A stretch of DNA of 64,000 nucleotides from Lachancea thermotolerans CBS 6340 (taxonomy: Eukaryota > Ascomycota > Saccharomycetes > Saccharomycetales > Saccharomycetaceae). Made by a program: the position numbers and the translations under genes. Below the pieces are notes generated by a model that saw only the letters and a program-made list of their open reading frames with translations, did not search any database and was not told the DNA's origin. The stretch covers positions 62,001 through 126,000 of the forward strand of contig NC_013077.1 of the NCBI RefSeq assembly GCF_000142805.1, written 5' to 3'. How positions within the stretch are numbered: the first letter of the stretch is position 1; every line of letters begins with the position of its first letter. Positions 8,544 through 18,667 of this stretch are shown here, in pieces.

Positions 8544-10592
8544 TTACTTGGACAAATTCATGTCACTCATGAAAAAGAGTAAGTCGTCGTCTTCTTCTTG
8601 ATTCAAAGAATCATCCTTTTTGGGGAGAGCATCAGACACGTTAGTCTCAGGCGAATTCCCGACAATAGCCTTGTGCAATTTTGCATGCGCAGGCGTGGCC
8701 ATTGTGGTGGGACCAGAAAAGTTGCTCAAAGACTTGAAGGGTAATTGGCTTTTACTGAACGAGCTGGACACACTCCTCACTGATCCAGGGGACGTTGAGC
8801 GGTTTCGAAAATTTGTTGATGCTGGATTCATAGCGGATCGGCCTACCAGTAAGTCTTCTTCGTCTTCTTCGTCTTCTTCGTCTTCTGCGTATCCTTCGTT
8901 GCTCGATGTGCGGCCTCCTAGCCTTCTTCCGTCATAAAAGCTTTCATTTAAGTTTGAGATGATTGACTTAGGTCTTTCTGTAGAGCCTCTTGCACTTGAA
9001 AGCTCACCTAAAATTTCGGGGCGATAAGAATCTGATCGACTCTGGGAAAGCCGCATGGGAATGGAGGAGTACTGGATGGAAGGGGAGAAAGAGGAGTTTG
9101 GAGAGTGAGAATTCGATCTGTTTCGTGGTTGACTTACGCTAGGGCGTTCTAGTGACATGCTCATAGAAAGGTCAGTGCTTAGATTATTGTTTGTGGTACG
9201 CATGCCTTGGAACTTCAACAGAGAGTTTGAAATATCAACCTTCGTTCCTTTGTTCTTCAGCTTCAATTCCTTCCGATCATCCAGAAGCTTCATGAAATCC
9301 AGTAAGTCCCCTGAAGGAGACTCGTTAAGCTTGCTTGGTTTCTGTGATCTTTCAACGCTATCGGACCGCCTAACGCTTGACTGACGCCGAAGACGCCCAA
9401 AAGAAGACGAATATTTGGACAAACTTCCACTGCCTATGCTAGAGGGCTCCAAGTGCGATTCATGTAGTTGGGAGGTTGGGGCAGTGATCGACCCATTACT
9501 AGGCCTTTGAGCTCGTAATGCAGCAGCTACAGATGTTGCGGAAGGGTTTCGACTGAGCGACCCCTGCTGCACTTGTGGCAGGGATCCACTACCAACGGAG
9601 CCCGCTTTAAACGGCTGGAGTTGTCTCGCAAGAACTGTGCCCCTCTTTTGTGGTGAGGGCTCGGCCAAGGGGCTGGGGCTGATTGTGGTGTTGGGTGAAA
9701 TTGACATTGATCTGTTGCTGTTCATTGATACTCTCCTAAGAGACGGCGTAGCAACAGGTGCTGCACTGCGTGAGCGTGTTTCCTGGTTAAACTGAGTGTT
9801 GTATTCCTCGCTGCCGTTTACATGAAAGTCGCAGTCCTTCCTATAAGACACCGAAATCCTTAATGAGCCAAATTTGGTGCGGATAGGTGTTATTTTTCGT
9901 TGTTCCAAATGCGCAGGCAAATTTGTTTCGTTGATCACATTCGAATATGTGGCTATCAGACTCTTGCTAAGCCCTATTCTGCCCTTCGATACGATTGGTT
10001 TTGATCCATCCAAGATTCTTGTTCCCAGCTTTACCGGAGGGGGCGCCTCGGGTGAAACGCCTGGCCTGATAAGGCGGGCTTGTAGCTCACTTGCTGGTAG
10101 CAGACCCACAAGTGTCTCCAAGTAGCGGAATAGCAGTACAAGCTGCCGATATAATTCTGAGACATTGTCATCGGTATCCTCCGATCCAGAAGATTGGAGG
10201 CTTGGGCTGTCTTCCCCATTATCTAGCTGGATGAGCCAACGTTCAAGCATGATTTCCGACTTCTTAGTGCCCTTGCAAACATTCCAAGGATTCCCGTCCT
10301 GATCTTTCAACGTCACTTGCTGGGACGGGCTTAGCCGGGCCAGATCGAGGTATGTCTCTATTACCAGTGGGGGCAAAGACTCGCTTCCGTCAAATGTGGT
10401 CCATGGTTTAAGCTCACGCTCCAGTTTCGTGTCTCCAAAGGTTTCGATGTTGAACCAGCTGTTTGTGGTTGGCGGCCCCTCGTCAGCCGCTGGAGCCCCT
10501 TTCCAGCCCTTGGAGTGGCAAATAAGGAGCGCTGCCTTTAAAAAGAAGTTATCTATCAGTTCCCAAAGCTGTTTATCTAAGCTTGTTGTCAT
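8544..10592 (-). CDS. ATG13: Autophagy regulator Atg13
   Basis: 682 residues (738 in S. cerevisiae). The N-terminal HORMA domain spans about residues 1-240, with the conserved block PPLVIETYLDL, the NVCKGTKKSEI segment and the LDGSKPIVSKGRIGLSKS motif. The rest is a long serine-rich disordered region holding the Atg17- and Atg1-binding segments (SSFGRLRRQSS, then DLLDFMKLLDD) and the acidic end DDDLLFFMSDMNLSK. Atg13 scaffolds the Atg1 kinase complex and is a TORC1 and PKA target; the many RRxS and SP sites fit that. An Asp/Glu repeat (EDEEDEEDEED) is encoded by a 9-bp microsatellite. It is convergent with PZF1, matching YPR185W. Confidence 0.95.
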   Translation of the reverse strand: MTTSLDKQLWELIDNFFLKAALLICHSKGWKGAPAADEGPPTTNSWFNIETFGDTKLERELKPWTTFDGSESLPPLVIETYLDLARLSPSQQVTLKDQDGNPWNVCKGTKKSEIMLERWLIQLDNGEDSPSLQSSGSEDTDDNVSELYRQLVLLFRYLETLVGLLPASELQARLIRPGVSPEAPPPVKLGTRILDGSKPIVSKGRIGLSKSLIATYSNVINETNLPAHLEQRKITPIRTKFGSLRISVSYRKDCDFHVNGSEEYNTQFNQETRSRSAAPVATPSLRRVSMNSNRSMSISPNTTISPSPLAEPSPQKRGTVLARQLQPFKAGSVGSGSLPQVQQGSLSRNPSATSVAAALRAQRPSNGSITAPTSQLHESHLEPSSIGSGSLSKYSSSFGRLRRQSSVRRSDSVERSQKPSKLNESPSGDLLDFMKLLDDRKELKLKNKGTKVDISNSLLKFQGMRTTNNNLSTDLSMSMSLERPSVSQPRNRSNSHSPNSSFSPSIQYSSIPMRLSQSRSDSYRPEILGELSSARGSTERPKSIISNLNESFYDGRRLGGRTSSNEGYAEDEEDEEDEEDLLVGRSAMNPASTNFRNRSTSPGSVRSVSSSFSKSQLPFKSLSNFSGPTTMATPAHAKLHKAIVGNSPETNVSDALPKKDDSLNQEEDDDLLFFMSDMNLSK
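8852..8886. repeat. 9-bp tandem repeat (GTCTTCTTC) inside ATG13
   Basis: About four copies of a 9-bp unit encode the acidic tract EDEEDEED in the disordered part of Atg13. The unit is a multiple of three, so length changes keep the frame. Confidence 0.85.
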
Positions 10593-10978
10593 TACAACTT
10601 CTGCTTCAGCATAGCATTGAAAGCGTGTACTAAAAACTGCTTGTAAAGTGTGTCAGAGGTTAAAAACCACCCTTTAATTTCTGGACCAATATGGGATAAA
10701 CTTCTGATGATAATGAAAACCTACTTGAATGGTGCAGGCCTTGCGAATAGAAAGCTCTTTAGGCCTTTGGTTCACGATTGCTGACTGTTCAAGAAAGGCT
10801 TACTTGTTGAGCTTCAGAATCCCTTAGCTTGACGCGCGTTTCGTGTATGACTATATTATTATTTCGTTGCTACATAGCTTTACGTTATCAAAGTCTGTTG
10901 AGATGGAGACAAAGTACCAAAAATGCGGCATTGACAAGCCCAAGCGTGAGAGCGCTGCATTTTGAATTTAGCCATAAT
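10593..10978. other. Intergenic: ATG13 promoter and GDB1 3' side
   Basis: 386 bp between the ATG13 start and the GDB1 stop (both minus strand). It holds AT-rich stretches but no ORF, tRNA or repeat that I can support. Confidence 0.6.
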
Positions 10979-13900
10979 TCAATGTTCCCATAAATCGTAA
11001 AAGAAATCCAAAGTAGTTGCAGAGCTCCAGGCTTGTGTAGGGCTCGAATCGGAGCATAGCGCGCCGTCCTTGTTAGTGAGTTCTGTCAAGCCAGCCCAGG
11101 GACTGCCATAGATAAAATTGCGCTGGCCTTCGAATCTGTTATACAGCTGCTGGTAAAGGTAGGAGGATGGCTTGGAGCTGCCTTTGCTTTGGCAGCGCGC
11201 ATCAGCCGCGAGATGAAACCTGTAAAAGGCGCGCATAAAGTAGCCATAGCACCACACCCATTCAGGGCCTTGGTGATAGTTCCTACCTTTCGAGGTCGCA
11301 AAATCGGCCGAATCCTCTCCATTGTTATAGTTGGGGCGATAGTTGTAATCACTGGGATCGAGAGTCCGCATACCCACAGGACCGCGAATTATGCGGTCAG
11401 CGTTATCAAGCGCCTGGAGCGCAAGTTCGGGAGTGAACAGCTCTGGAGCAACAGTCATAGCAATGGCGAAATTTGGCCTTAATTGGTAGTCTTCATAAGG
11501 CTTTCCAGCCTTGTACAGGTCCTTGTATATGCCCCTTCTGTTGACTAAAGTTTCATCAATGTCATACTCCGAATCTTTTGAAGGATCCGATGGTACAAAG
11601 TATTTTGCTTCAAAGTTCTCTTGAACCAAGTTGTTCCATTCCTTGAAAGTGACCTGGCTCCCGTCTTCCTTTTCAACTTTAGTGTATTTAAAGAGCTTTT
11701 TCTCGTGCAATTCCAAGACGAACCTCAAGGCGCTCTTCAGAAGGCCGCTAATTTCAACGGCAGCTCCGTCCCTTGGAGTACCGGGAACTCCAAAGGAGCC
11801 TGCTTTTTCGCTTTCTCCCATTTTATCCATCCAGGTGCCACAGTTGTACTGGGAACCTCCATGAATTAAACCTGTCGACCAGTCCACATGAATCTTGACG
11901 TCAAACCCTCGATCGCTCATGACTCTGTCCAGCTGAGGGCCAGCATTAGCTTCCCGGTAACTGATGCCCTTGGCATGTCTGGAAAGGATTTCGAAAATGA
12001 TGTCTTCAATACTGGTTTCATAAGAGAAAGCACGAGGGTCATCCACGGTGATATAAGTATCATCGAGCGGGAAACGCCTTGGAATCTTTTCACGTAAAAT
12101 GGATTCTCCATCGGGCGCCATTTTCACGTAATCTTGGATGGATTGTATGAAAAGCCATGTGGCATCGCGCGCATTGTAACGAGGGTTCCGGCCTGCATCC
12201 AAAAGGTTGGGGATTAAGCCATGCTTCAGGGTCCTTGCAAATGCTAAGATATGTTGCTTAGCGTCGTCAAATCGAGCTGTCGTGAGAAGTAGACCTCGAA
12301 GTGATATAAAAACATCTCTGCCCCAGCACCTCATGTAGTCAGTGGAAAAATGAGGGAGTCCTGCAGCCATACATGGTACATTCTTCTCAGGGATGAGAGA
12401 AGTCGAACGCATCTCGGACAACATCTGAACCGAAGTCAATGCTAAGCTCTGAACAAATCTTGTTGAGGACCCAACGTTCTCAGGCATATTTTGAATAGCT
12501 CTGAATCTGCAGCACTGATACGCAATTCCGATAACCAATGCGAAATAAGTTGGTACCAAAAATGATGGTAGCTTCTTGACCCGATCAAACCGAGACGCAA
12601 GCCACGCTTGCATCTCAGATATTCCTGGCTGCTCCTTGTAGTTTTCTAGCCTTTGAACGACATAATCAAGCGCCCAGTGACCACTTCTCAAATGGTTGCT
12701 CATGGGGTGAGCTAGATCATTCGAAAAGATTATCTTGCGTAACACGCTAACCCAGCCTTGGAGGCCGCAATACGTCAGTCGCCCAAAGTCAGGAACATCG
12801 TAAACCCCGGAACTTCCTGCACTTATATCGCGCTCCTCTGCATCACACCGGTACAGTAACCCATTGAGGGAGTAAAGATTCAATTGTTCAGATGCCTTCA
12901 AGGCACCAGTTGTGAGAAACTTCAGAAGTGTTTCATCAATACCATTCTGTTGCGTCTTGAATACGGCTATTGATCCCTGGGGAAAGCTGTCAGTAATTTC
13001 TATAGTAGACTCTCCTAAGTCTTCGTTATAGTCGACTTTAAACCCTGATAATTCTTCTAGCTTGCTAGGAATGCCTTTGATTATATTTTTGTCTTCAGGA
13101 ACTCCTCCAGCTTTGAGTAAAGAATATGCAAAGCTGAACTCACAACGAGATCCGGTGAATTTGATTTTGGGTAGCTTTTGCTCACCTTTCTCACCAAACT
13201 TTGTCCGCGCTACCAAAAACCACCCGCTTCCGTTTTTGGCATTATTTCTCTGGAAAGTGATATATTGACCTTCGTGGTGAACATGCATTTCAGAATCTTC
13301 AATGTCAGCGCTACCTTGAGCAATTTCGTCTCTAATTTTGTGCAGCTGCGCTCTAGCTACTGAGATGCCGTCATTGGCAGTCACGTCGTAGGTTCTTGCC
13401 TCGCCTACCACATCCAATAGGTAGGGAAAGCATTCATCATATCCATAAACAGATCCGATGGCCGATGAGCAGAAACTAACTAACGCAGCATTTGGTAATG
13501 TATCTTCTAAAGTCCTCTTTTGAAATGGCGTCTCGTTATCGTGTGTACAGTCCATAAATAGTGCATGAGGCGGTGTGGCAGTTAAATTCTTTGGAATATT
13601 GACCTCCGATACGCGCTTGGCGTTATGGATATGGAACTCTTCAACTTGCCTGTTCGTGGGGTAGGCAAAATCATCCAAAGGCATAAACTTATATGAGCCA
13701 ATTGGTCTTCCTCCGTGTCTATGGACAAGCCTTGACAATTCTTCTTCAGACCACGCCTGCATAGCCTCTCTTATCAAAGAAGATGTTCCAAGTCTCTCCA
13801 CAAACAAGCAGTCCATGGCCTCGGACCCGGAGAACAGCTCTGCAGCAACATATAGGTTGGGTTTGTGCCTCCTTGCTAAATCCAGATAATACTCGCCCAC

Positions 13901-15517
13901 ATGTAAAGGTGTTGAATGGCAATTGTCTATTCTGAACCCATCAAACAGCTTAGCACAAGTTTCAATGTACTCAGACATTTTTTTCCACAAAAACGGTGAG
14001 TCTTCGGGTTTGGCCCCATACCTAAGCTTAACACAGTCCCCCCAAACAATAACTTCGCGCCTCAGGTAAGCTTTTGATTGAGAGGATGCGAAGTCAACTA
14101 ATGGATTTCCATTCCAAATCCAGCCATTATTGGCCAAGGCGTACTCCTCTCCGTCACTGCCATTAAAACGGGTAAAGTAAGGTTCAGTAAGCGGCGATTT
14201 GTCGGTAACAGGGCCAAGTTTGGGGCCATGGTCGTCCACCCTCAAGTATTTGATCCGATTGAAAAGCTGTTCAAGGATGTCACCAATGTCTTCATCATAC
14301 TCTCGGTACAGAGGCAAATTTATTTCATCAACAATCTTTTGCGCTTCCTCCAAGACGGCATCATTTAGCTCGAAACCATATAGGGTTTTCAGGATAGCAA
14401 CAAACTTAGATCCTTCAAGCCTGTTCGAGAAGCGTTCACCTAAATGACCAAAATTTTCACAAGAAGCGCTGTCACGAATAAAATTCGCCAACTCAACCAA
14501 ATCGTTTTTGGCACTGTCGGGAATTTCAACTTGGTCGTGAGAAGCCTGTCTCCAATCATTCTTTACCATATCTAAAGCTTGATTGGCATCAATGACATAA
14601 TACTCCCACAATTTCAAAGAGCCAAGTACATGAATTTTGATTCCATCCATAATTTTGAAAAGATCATGCGTTGAATTCAATTCCGTGGGGTAGCCAAGCT
14701 GCCTCAGTTTCCCGCTGAATTCGAGCAATTGCTTGTCAAGCTCCATTGCCGAAATCAAGTGAGGGGCAGTTTTGTGGTTGTAACCAGAGTCCGGGTGCTC
14801 TCTAAGCCATGGAGAGTTGTTTGCAGTATGGTTGAGGACAACGTCAGTCATGGCAAGAATTCCATGTTCCTTGTGCAACTTAAGAACCATCTTGGAGACA
14901 TCATCAATGTTGTTGGGGAAAAAAGCAGGATCGAACTCGAGTTGGTCGTATATCGAATAGGGTGAATTGGAGTCGCCACGCTTTTGCAGAGGTGTAAAAT
15001 GGATTAAATTATAACCTTTCGACGCAATCTTGCCAAAAATCTTGTCCCAATCACTGCCCATCCACTTTGAGACAACGCTTTGCATTGTCAGTGAGTTTAA
15101 GGGAATATAACGGTCATCAATGTATAAGCTAGGAGGAACAACAAAGTAAAATCGACGAGTTGTTTCAAGCTCGTCGCGATCATTACGAAAGGAAAAGTAG
15201 AAACAAAAAGGACCGGGCCTAAAAACGGGAAGCTCCACGTGGTGATCCTGGTGGAATGTGGCCTTGATCTCTTTTTTGTTGAATTTGTCGCGAACAAATG
15301 GCGTTTTGGCATCGACAGGGCAGTTGGTCCATACAAGCCCATCACGGGCCACTGGAGAACCACCAGGGATGACAAGTTTAACCGTAAAAAGCGGCGAACT
15401 CTCATCATAACCATCGTAAACGGGAAGCGAGGGCAGTGTGAGAACGCCCTGGCCATAAGAGCAACTCACAACGGGTTCCCCCTTTCCTGAGACCCTTAGT
15501 AGCAATTGCCTCTCCAT
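10979..15517 (-). CDS. GDB1: Glycogen debranching enzyme (4-alpha-glucanotransferase / amylo-1,6-glucosidase)
   Basis: 1512 residues (1536 in S. cerevisiae). The bifunctional enzyme first moves a maltotriosyl unit off a glycogen branch and then hydrolyses the remaining alpha-1,6 glucose, in the cytosol. The N-terminal GH13 half carries the nucleophile motif GFRIDNCHSTP (D531), the acid/base AELFSGSE (E560) and the third acid in CTHDNETP (D660). The C-terminal GH133 glucosidase half includes HVDWSTGLIHGGSQYNCGTW (Asp near 1212) and GPEWVWCYGYF. All key residues seem present and the frame is intact. Three CCCCT stress elements lie within 350 bp upstream, consistent with general-stress control of glycogen genes in yeast. 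DPM1 lies upstream in tandem, as in YPR183W/YPR184W. Confidence 0.97.
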   Translation of the reverse strand: MERQLLLRVSGKGEPVVSCSYGQGVLTLPSLPVYDGYDESSPLFTVKLVIPGGSPVARDGLVWTNCPVDAKTPFVRDKFNKKEIKATFHQDHHVELPVFRPGPFCFYFSFRNDRDELETTRRFYFVVPPSLYIDDRYIPLNSLTMQSVVSKWMGSDWDKIFGKIASKGYNLIHFTPLQKRGDSNSPYSIYDQLEFDPAFFPNNIDDVSKMVLKLHKEHGILAMTDVVLNHTANNSPWLREHPDSGYNHKTAPHLISAMELDKQLLEFSGKLRQLGYPTELNSTHDLFKIMDGIKIHVLGSLKLWEYYVIDANQALDMVKNDWRQASHDQVEIPDSAKNDLVELANFIRDSASCENFGHLGERFSNRLEGSKFVAILKTLYGFELNDAVLEEAQKIVDEINLPLYREYDEDIGDILEQLFNRIKYLRVDDHGPKLGPVTDKSPLTEPYFTRFNGSDGEEYALANNGWIWNGNPLVDFASSQSKAYLRREVIVWGDCVKLRYGAKPEDSPFLWKKMSEYIETCAKLFDGFRIDNCHSTPLHVGEYYLDLARRHKPNLYVAAELFSGSEAMDCLFVERLGTSSLIREAMQAWSEEELSRLVHRHGGRPIGSYKFMPLDDFAYPTNRQVEEFHIHNAKRVSEVNIPKNLTATPPHALFMDCTHDNETPFQKRTLEDTLPNAALVSFCSSAIGSVYGYDECFPYLLDVVGEARTYDVTANDGISVARAQLHKIRDEIAQGSADIEDSEMHVHHEGQYITFQRNNAKNGSGWFLVARTKFGEKGEQKLPKIKFTGSRCEFSFAYSLLKAGGVPEDKNIIKGIPSKLEELSGFKVDYNEDLGESTIEITDSFPQGSIAVFKTQQNGIDETLLKFLTTGALKASEQLNLYSLNGLLYRCDAEERDISAGSSGVYDVPDFGRLTYCGLQGWVSVLRKIIFSNDLAHPMSNHLRSGHWALDYVVQRLENYKEQPGISEMQAWLASRFDRVKKLPSFLVPTYFALVIGIAYQCCRFRAIQNMPENVGSSTRFVQSLALTSVQMLSEMRSTSLIPEKNVPCMAAGLPHFSTDYMRCWGRDVFISLRGLLLTTARFDDAKQHILAFARTLKHGLIPNLLDAGRNPRYNARDATWLFIQSIQDYVKMAPDGESILREKIPRRFPLDDTYITVDDPRAFSYETSIEDIIFEILSRHAKGISYREANAGPQLDRVMSDRGFDVKIHVDWSTGLIHGGSQYNCGTWMDKMGESEKAGSFGVPGTPRDGAAVEISGLLKSALRFVLELHEKKLFKYTKVEKEDGSQVTFKEWNNLVQENFEAKYFVPSDPSKDSEYDIDETLVNRRGIYKDLYKAGKPYEDYQLRPNFAIAMTVAPELFTPELALQALDNADRIIRGPVGMRTLDPSDYNYRPNYNNGEDSADFATSKGRNYHQGPEWVWCYGYFMRAFYRFHLAADARCQSKGSSKPSSYLYQQLYNRFEGQRNFIYGSPWAGLTELTNKDGALCSDSSPTQAWSSATTLDFFYDLWEH

Positions 15518-15600
15518 TCTGCTCGTCGTTTGTGGTCAAATACTGTGAAGCCCCAATTGTGTGCACTTTTGAGATCCAGAGTCTCTTCAAAACCTTAAGC

Positions 15601-15865
15601 CCCCTTTTAAGAGCGTCAGCTGTTGAACCTACGATTAGCCTTTTCTCAGACTCTAGATACAGTTTGTTCAACGACGAATTTTCGTGCAATTCGTTCGCAA
15701 GGGCGCTTTAGCTATGTCTTTAGCCCCTTTATCGTAATTCCTTTGACGACGCCGTACGCCATCTTTAGTTCGAGGACAGAAGGCCTTGCTCTAGCTTTTT
15801 ATACCACTTTTTTAGGTGCTCGATGACTTCAACCTTTTTGTGTCCCTTTGACTGCTAGCGCCCCT
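15601..15865 (-). promoter_or_regulatory. Three STRE (AGGGG) elements upstream of GDB1
   Basis: CCCCT on the plus strand (AGGGG in the sense of GDB1) occurs at 15601-15605, 15724-15728 and 15861-15865, about 84, 207 and 344 bp before the ATG. AGGGG is the Msn2/Msn4 core. Clustering in the promoter of a glycogen enzyme makes function plausible. Confidence 0.5.
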
Positions 15866-16340
15866 TGTTTGGCACGGACGTCGGTGATGATTCTCTTAAA
15901 TTGGCCTATCATGAGTTAACTCACTTTGCTTCGCAGAATCAGCAAAGGTCTTGGCTGGCCGCAACTGTGAAAGAACATGATTCCATTGGCTTTTAGCGGT
16001 CACATTGCTTGCCTGTATGCTTTTCCAAGGGCCTATATGGAGGGCCGAAACAGATGCAGGCGTGTCGTCCATTAGAAGTTACGCTCCGCGTCTCAATCTC
16101 AGCACCAAGATTTTGGGTACTTTCATCTATTAGACAAATTGTTTGGAACAATGTCTTTGTTGGGCTTTCAAAAACAAGCCAGGATCAGAATATTATTCAA
16201 TTGCAATTGAGTTTCCCCGTAACGTGTTAGGATTGAAGCTTCAGAAAAATCTCCTTGAGACATCAAATAACTGCTTACCCCACGTCGAATAGACGTAGTA
16301 AGTGGGTGGAGCTTTGTCTGCTGGTCTTTGAGTAATTCTG

Positions 16341-16384
16341 AGTCCGTTTGTGCGGACTTATGTCCGTTTGTGCGGCCTTATGTC
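16341..16384. repeat. 20-bp tandem repeat with internal hairpin
   Basis: Two near-identical 20-bp units and four bases of a third (unit core GTCCGTTTGTGCGG followed by ACTTAT or CCTTAT). The first unit is itself an inverted repeat, AGTCCG-TTTGTG-CGGACT. It lies about 120 bp 3' of the DPM1 stop codon. Confidence 0.8.
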
Positions 16385-16505
16385 AATTAAAGACGGTTGC
16401 GTTCCGTTCTCCTCGTTTCTCTCTGTCGCTGCTGGTCGCAGGATAAATTAACTAGTGCCAGTTCGTGTCAAAGCGATCGCATCGCATACTATGTCCTATA
16501 CAGGC

Positions 16506-17303
16506 TTAGAAAACTAGCGACATCAGCTTGTAGAAGGCATACAAGGCAAGGATGGTCCAGAAGAACAAGAAAAGGACCAGGTTGTTGGCACCGAATTTGT
16601 ACACGTACAGCTCCTGCAGTTGCTGCAAGTATTGCACGATCACCTTCCCAGAAAGCTTAGATTCGCCCTCGGTTCTGACACCAAACGAGAATGGCACTTC
16701 GCCAATAGCGTTCTGTCTTGGCAAAGGCAGCTTAACAAGCAGATCCAGAGCGATTTTGAAGCCCTGAGCGTTAATCTCCTTGGCATCTGAGTTCAACAAA
16801 TACTTCTTTTGTAGGCCGAAAAACCCGCTCATAGGGTCAGAGGCAGTCGTCAATGGTCTCGCCATCATACGGGCACCGGAGGAGATGACGCGGCGGTACA
16901 GTGGCCAGTCCTTGTCAATACCAACGCCTGGTGCGTATCTGGTACCTAGAACAAAAGCATGGTTTCTCAGAACGTCAAACAATTGAGGCACGCTCTCTGG
17001 AGGATGCTGCAGGTCCGCGTCCATGCAAATTAGGTATTGGCCCTGAGCCCCGTGGAATCCCTTCAAGACAGCAGAAGAGAGACCTCTTTCATCGGTTCTA
17101 ACAATGATTCTAACATTGTAGCCCTGCTTTTGCAGCGCATCGACTTCCTCGACGGAACCATCCTTAGAGTTGTCGTCGACAAAAATCAGTTCTGTGGTTT
17201 TAGAACCATCGTTACCCAGAGCCGCAAACAGCCTTGTGGTCAGTGGCTTAATGTTTAGTCTTTCGTGGTAAGCGGGGACAATTACAGAGTTTTCAATCGC
17301 CAT
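16506..17303 (-). CDS. DPM1: Dolichol-phosphate mannosyltransferase
   Basis: 265 residues (267 in S. cerevisiae). A GT-A fold family 2 glycosyltransferase that makes Dol-P-Man from GDP-Man on the cytosolic face of the ER for N-glycans, O-mannosylation and GPI anchors. Visible motifs: VPAYHERLNIKPL at the N-terminus, the FVDDNSKDGS motif around residue 43, the metal-binding DADLQHPPE around residue 95, and MSGFFGLQKKYL. The C-terminus ends in one hydrophobic anchor (NNLVLFLFFWTILALYAFYK), so this is the single-subunit yeast type that needs no Dpm2/Dpm3. Tandem with GDB1 as in YPR183W. Confidence 0.97.
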   Translation of the reverse strand: MAIENSVIVPAYHERLNIKPLTTRLFAALGNDGSKTTELIFVDDNSKDGSVEEVDALQKQGYNVRIIVRTDERGLSSAVLKGFHGAQGQYLICMDADLQHPPESVPQLFDVLRNHAFVLGTRYAPGVGIDKDWPLYRRVISSGARMMARPLTTASDPMSGFFGLQKKYLLNSDAKEINAQGFKIALDLLVKLPLPRQNAIGEVPFSFGVRTEGESKLSGKVIVQYLQQLQELYVYKFGANNLVLFLFFWTILALYAFYKLMSLVF

Positions 17304-18169
17304 TATTCTGTCTGTGTTTGTTTGGTGAAAGAAGCTCGGATGTTTCTGTTGACGTGTTTCTGCAGTTGTTTTGTAGTCCGATGTATGTATTTTTCACGGT
17401 GCAGAAAAAGCACCGTTTCATGTGACCATCAGCCTGGCGCCTGGGCCGTGTGACTTGGGATAGTAGAAAAGAGTGACTGAAAGGCCTAGTTTCGAGGCCT
17501 GAGCACTTAATGCACTACCGGTATCCTATAGCTCGTTAAAGAGGTTGTAAAAACATCAAGTCTTTTAAAATTTGCAACACTCTATATGGAGGCACGAATT
17601 TGTTGATAGAAGCTCGCGAGCACTACTTTCTTGTAGAAGGCAGCTCACAGCCGGCAAGCGCCTCGAAAAGCTTTGATGAACACTTTAATAGACCCTGCGC
17701 TCTGCAGTTGTTGCTTGAAATTTATAGCCAAGACAGGCGCCGAAGTTTCGAAATATTAAACTTCCTAGCACCTGATGCATGGAATAGATGCCACATGACT
17801 GTATATTCAGTCTGCACTTGAGGAGAAGCCCTGTCCTTCTTTCTTTTGCGTTCCGTGTTGAAGAGAACATACTGTTTATTGCTCAGCTCCAGAATTCACC
17901 TTTATCCGCTCCATACATACTGCTAAATTTAAATAATGATTTTGACATGAAAACATTAAACTCTACACGCCGAGCAAAGAAGGAAGTAGCACAATCACGT
18001 ATTGAAAGAGTTCGAAATCTTAAAGGTTAGCCTTATAAAACTAATAGTTTGAATTACCGTTAAAACTATTATACAGAAGTGCCAGCCCGTTTCATATGTG
18101 TGGCAACGGCTGCGATTTGTCCAACGCCCCTGGCATCTTAACATTGGAGTCCAAAGTACATTGACTTTA
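17304..18169. other. Intergenic: DPM1 promoter and SMX3 3' region
   Basis: 866 bp. The only structure noted is a 7-bp perfect stem at 17396-17416 (ACGGTGC-AGAAAAA-GCACCGT), about 95 bp upstream of the DPM1 ATG. Short ORFs here resemble nothing known to me. Confidence 0.55.
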
Positions 18170-18515
18170 CTAGCTTTGCTGGTCAAGAGTCTGTGGTTCC
18201 TCTTCTTTTTTCTGCAGGTCTTCACCTATCCACAGCACATTGTTACATCTAATAAAGATATCGCCTATTTTCCCTTTTGACTGGCCTTCTATGAACTCCT
18301 CTGCCTCTGTAAGTTGCAGATTGAAGTAGTTATCTGTAGATACCAGTAGGCCCTTGTACTGCGTCTTGTTGAACTTCAGCGTCACCACGATGGGCTTGTT
18401 GATGAGCTCTCTTAAGAAAGGTTTAGGATTCGTCGGTGCGAGCTATAAGAAAAGTTAGTAACTGTAGTCCAACGGAATTTCTTTCCAAAACCAGATTTGC
18501 ACATACTTCTGACAT
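18170..18515 (-). CDS. SMX3: Sm protein F, two exons with a 9-nt first exon
   Basis: Exon 1 is 18507-18515 (ATGTCAGAA, only three codons), the intron 18443-18506 (64 bp) and exon 2 18170-18442; the product is 93 residues. Splice signals are textbook: GTATGT donor, TACTAAC at 18454-18460 and TATAG acceptor 11 nt later. Exon 2 reads LAPTNPKPFLRELINKP, then the Sm1 motif (STDNYFNLQLTEAEE) and Sm2 motif (GDIFIRCNNVLWI). SmF belongs to the heteroheptameric ring on U1, U2, U4 and U5 snRNAs. The open frame alone begins at an internal Met inside the Sm fold and lacks PKPFL, which the family needs, so splicing is required. The C-terminal charged tail is slightly longer than in S. cerevisiae (86 residues). 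Synteny equals YPR182W. Confidence 0.92.
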
Positions 18516-18667
18516 TAATGTATTCGAGGATGATGAGCTTGGGGTCTTTGCCCTAGTTTGGTGAGATGGTTATTTCTAACACTAACAAAAGATGTATCAA
18601 TGATGCTACGTATGATGGGATATACTGATGAATTAAATAGCGAGCGGCGAACAAACAAGCGCGGGCG

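Larger units (their letters stand above)
15518..16505. other. Intergenic: GDB1 promoter and DPM1 3' region
   Basis: 988 bp. It holds three stress elements near GDB1, a 12-bp perfect palindrome TGAGTTAACTCA at 15912-15923 and a 20-bp tandem repeat at 16341-16384. No credible ORF or RNA gene was found. Confidence 0.6.

Noticed and set aside
15912-15923. Perfect 12-bp palindrome TGAGTTAACTCA as a Gcn4 or Ap-1-type site
   Set aside because: The half-sites are spaced wrongly for a bZIP dimer site, and a single short palindrome in 64 kb is expected by chance at a low but real rate.
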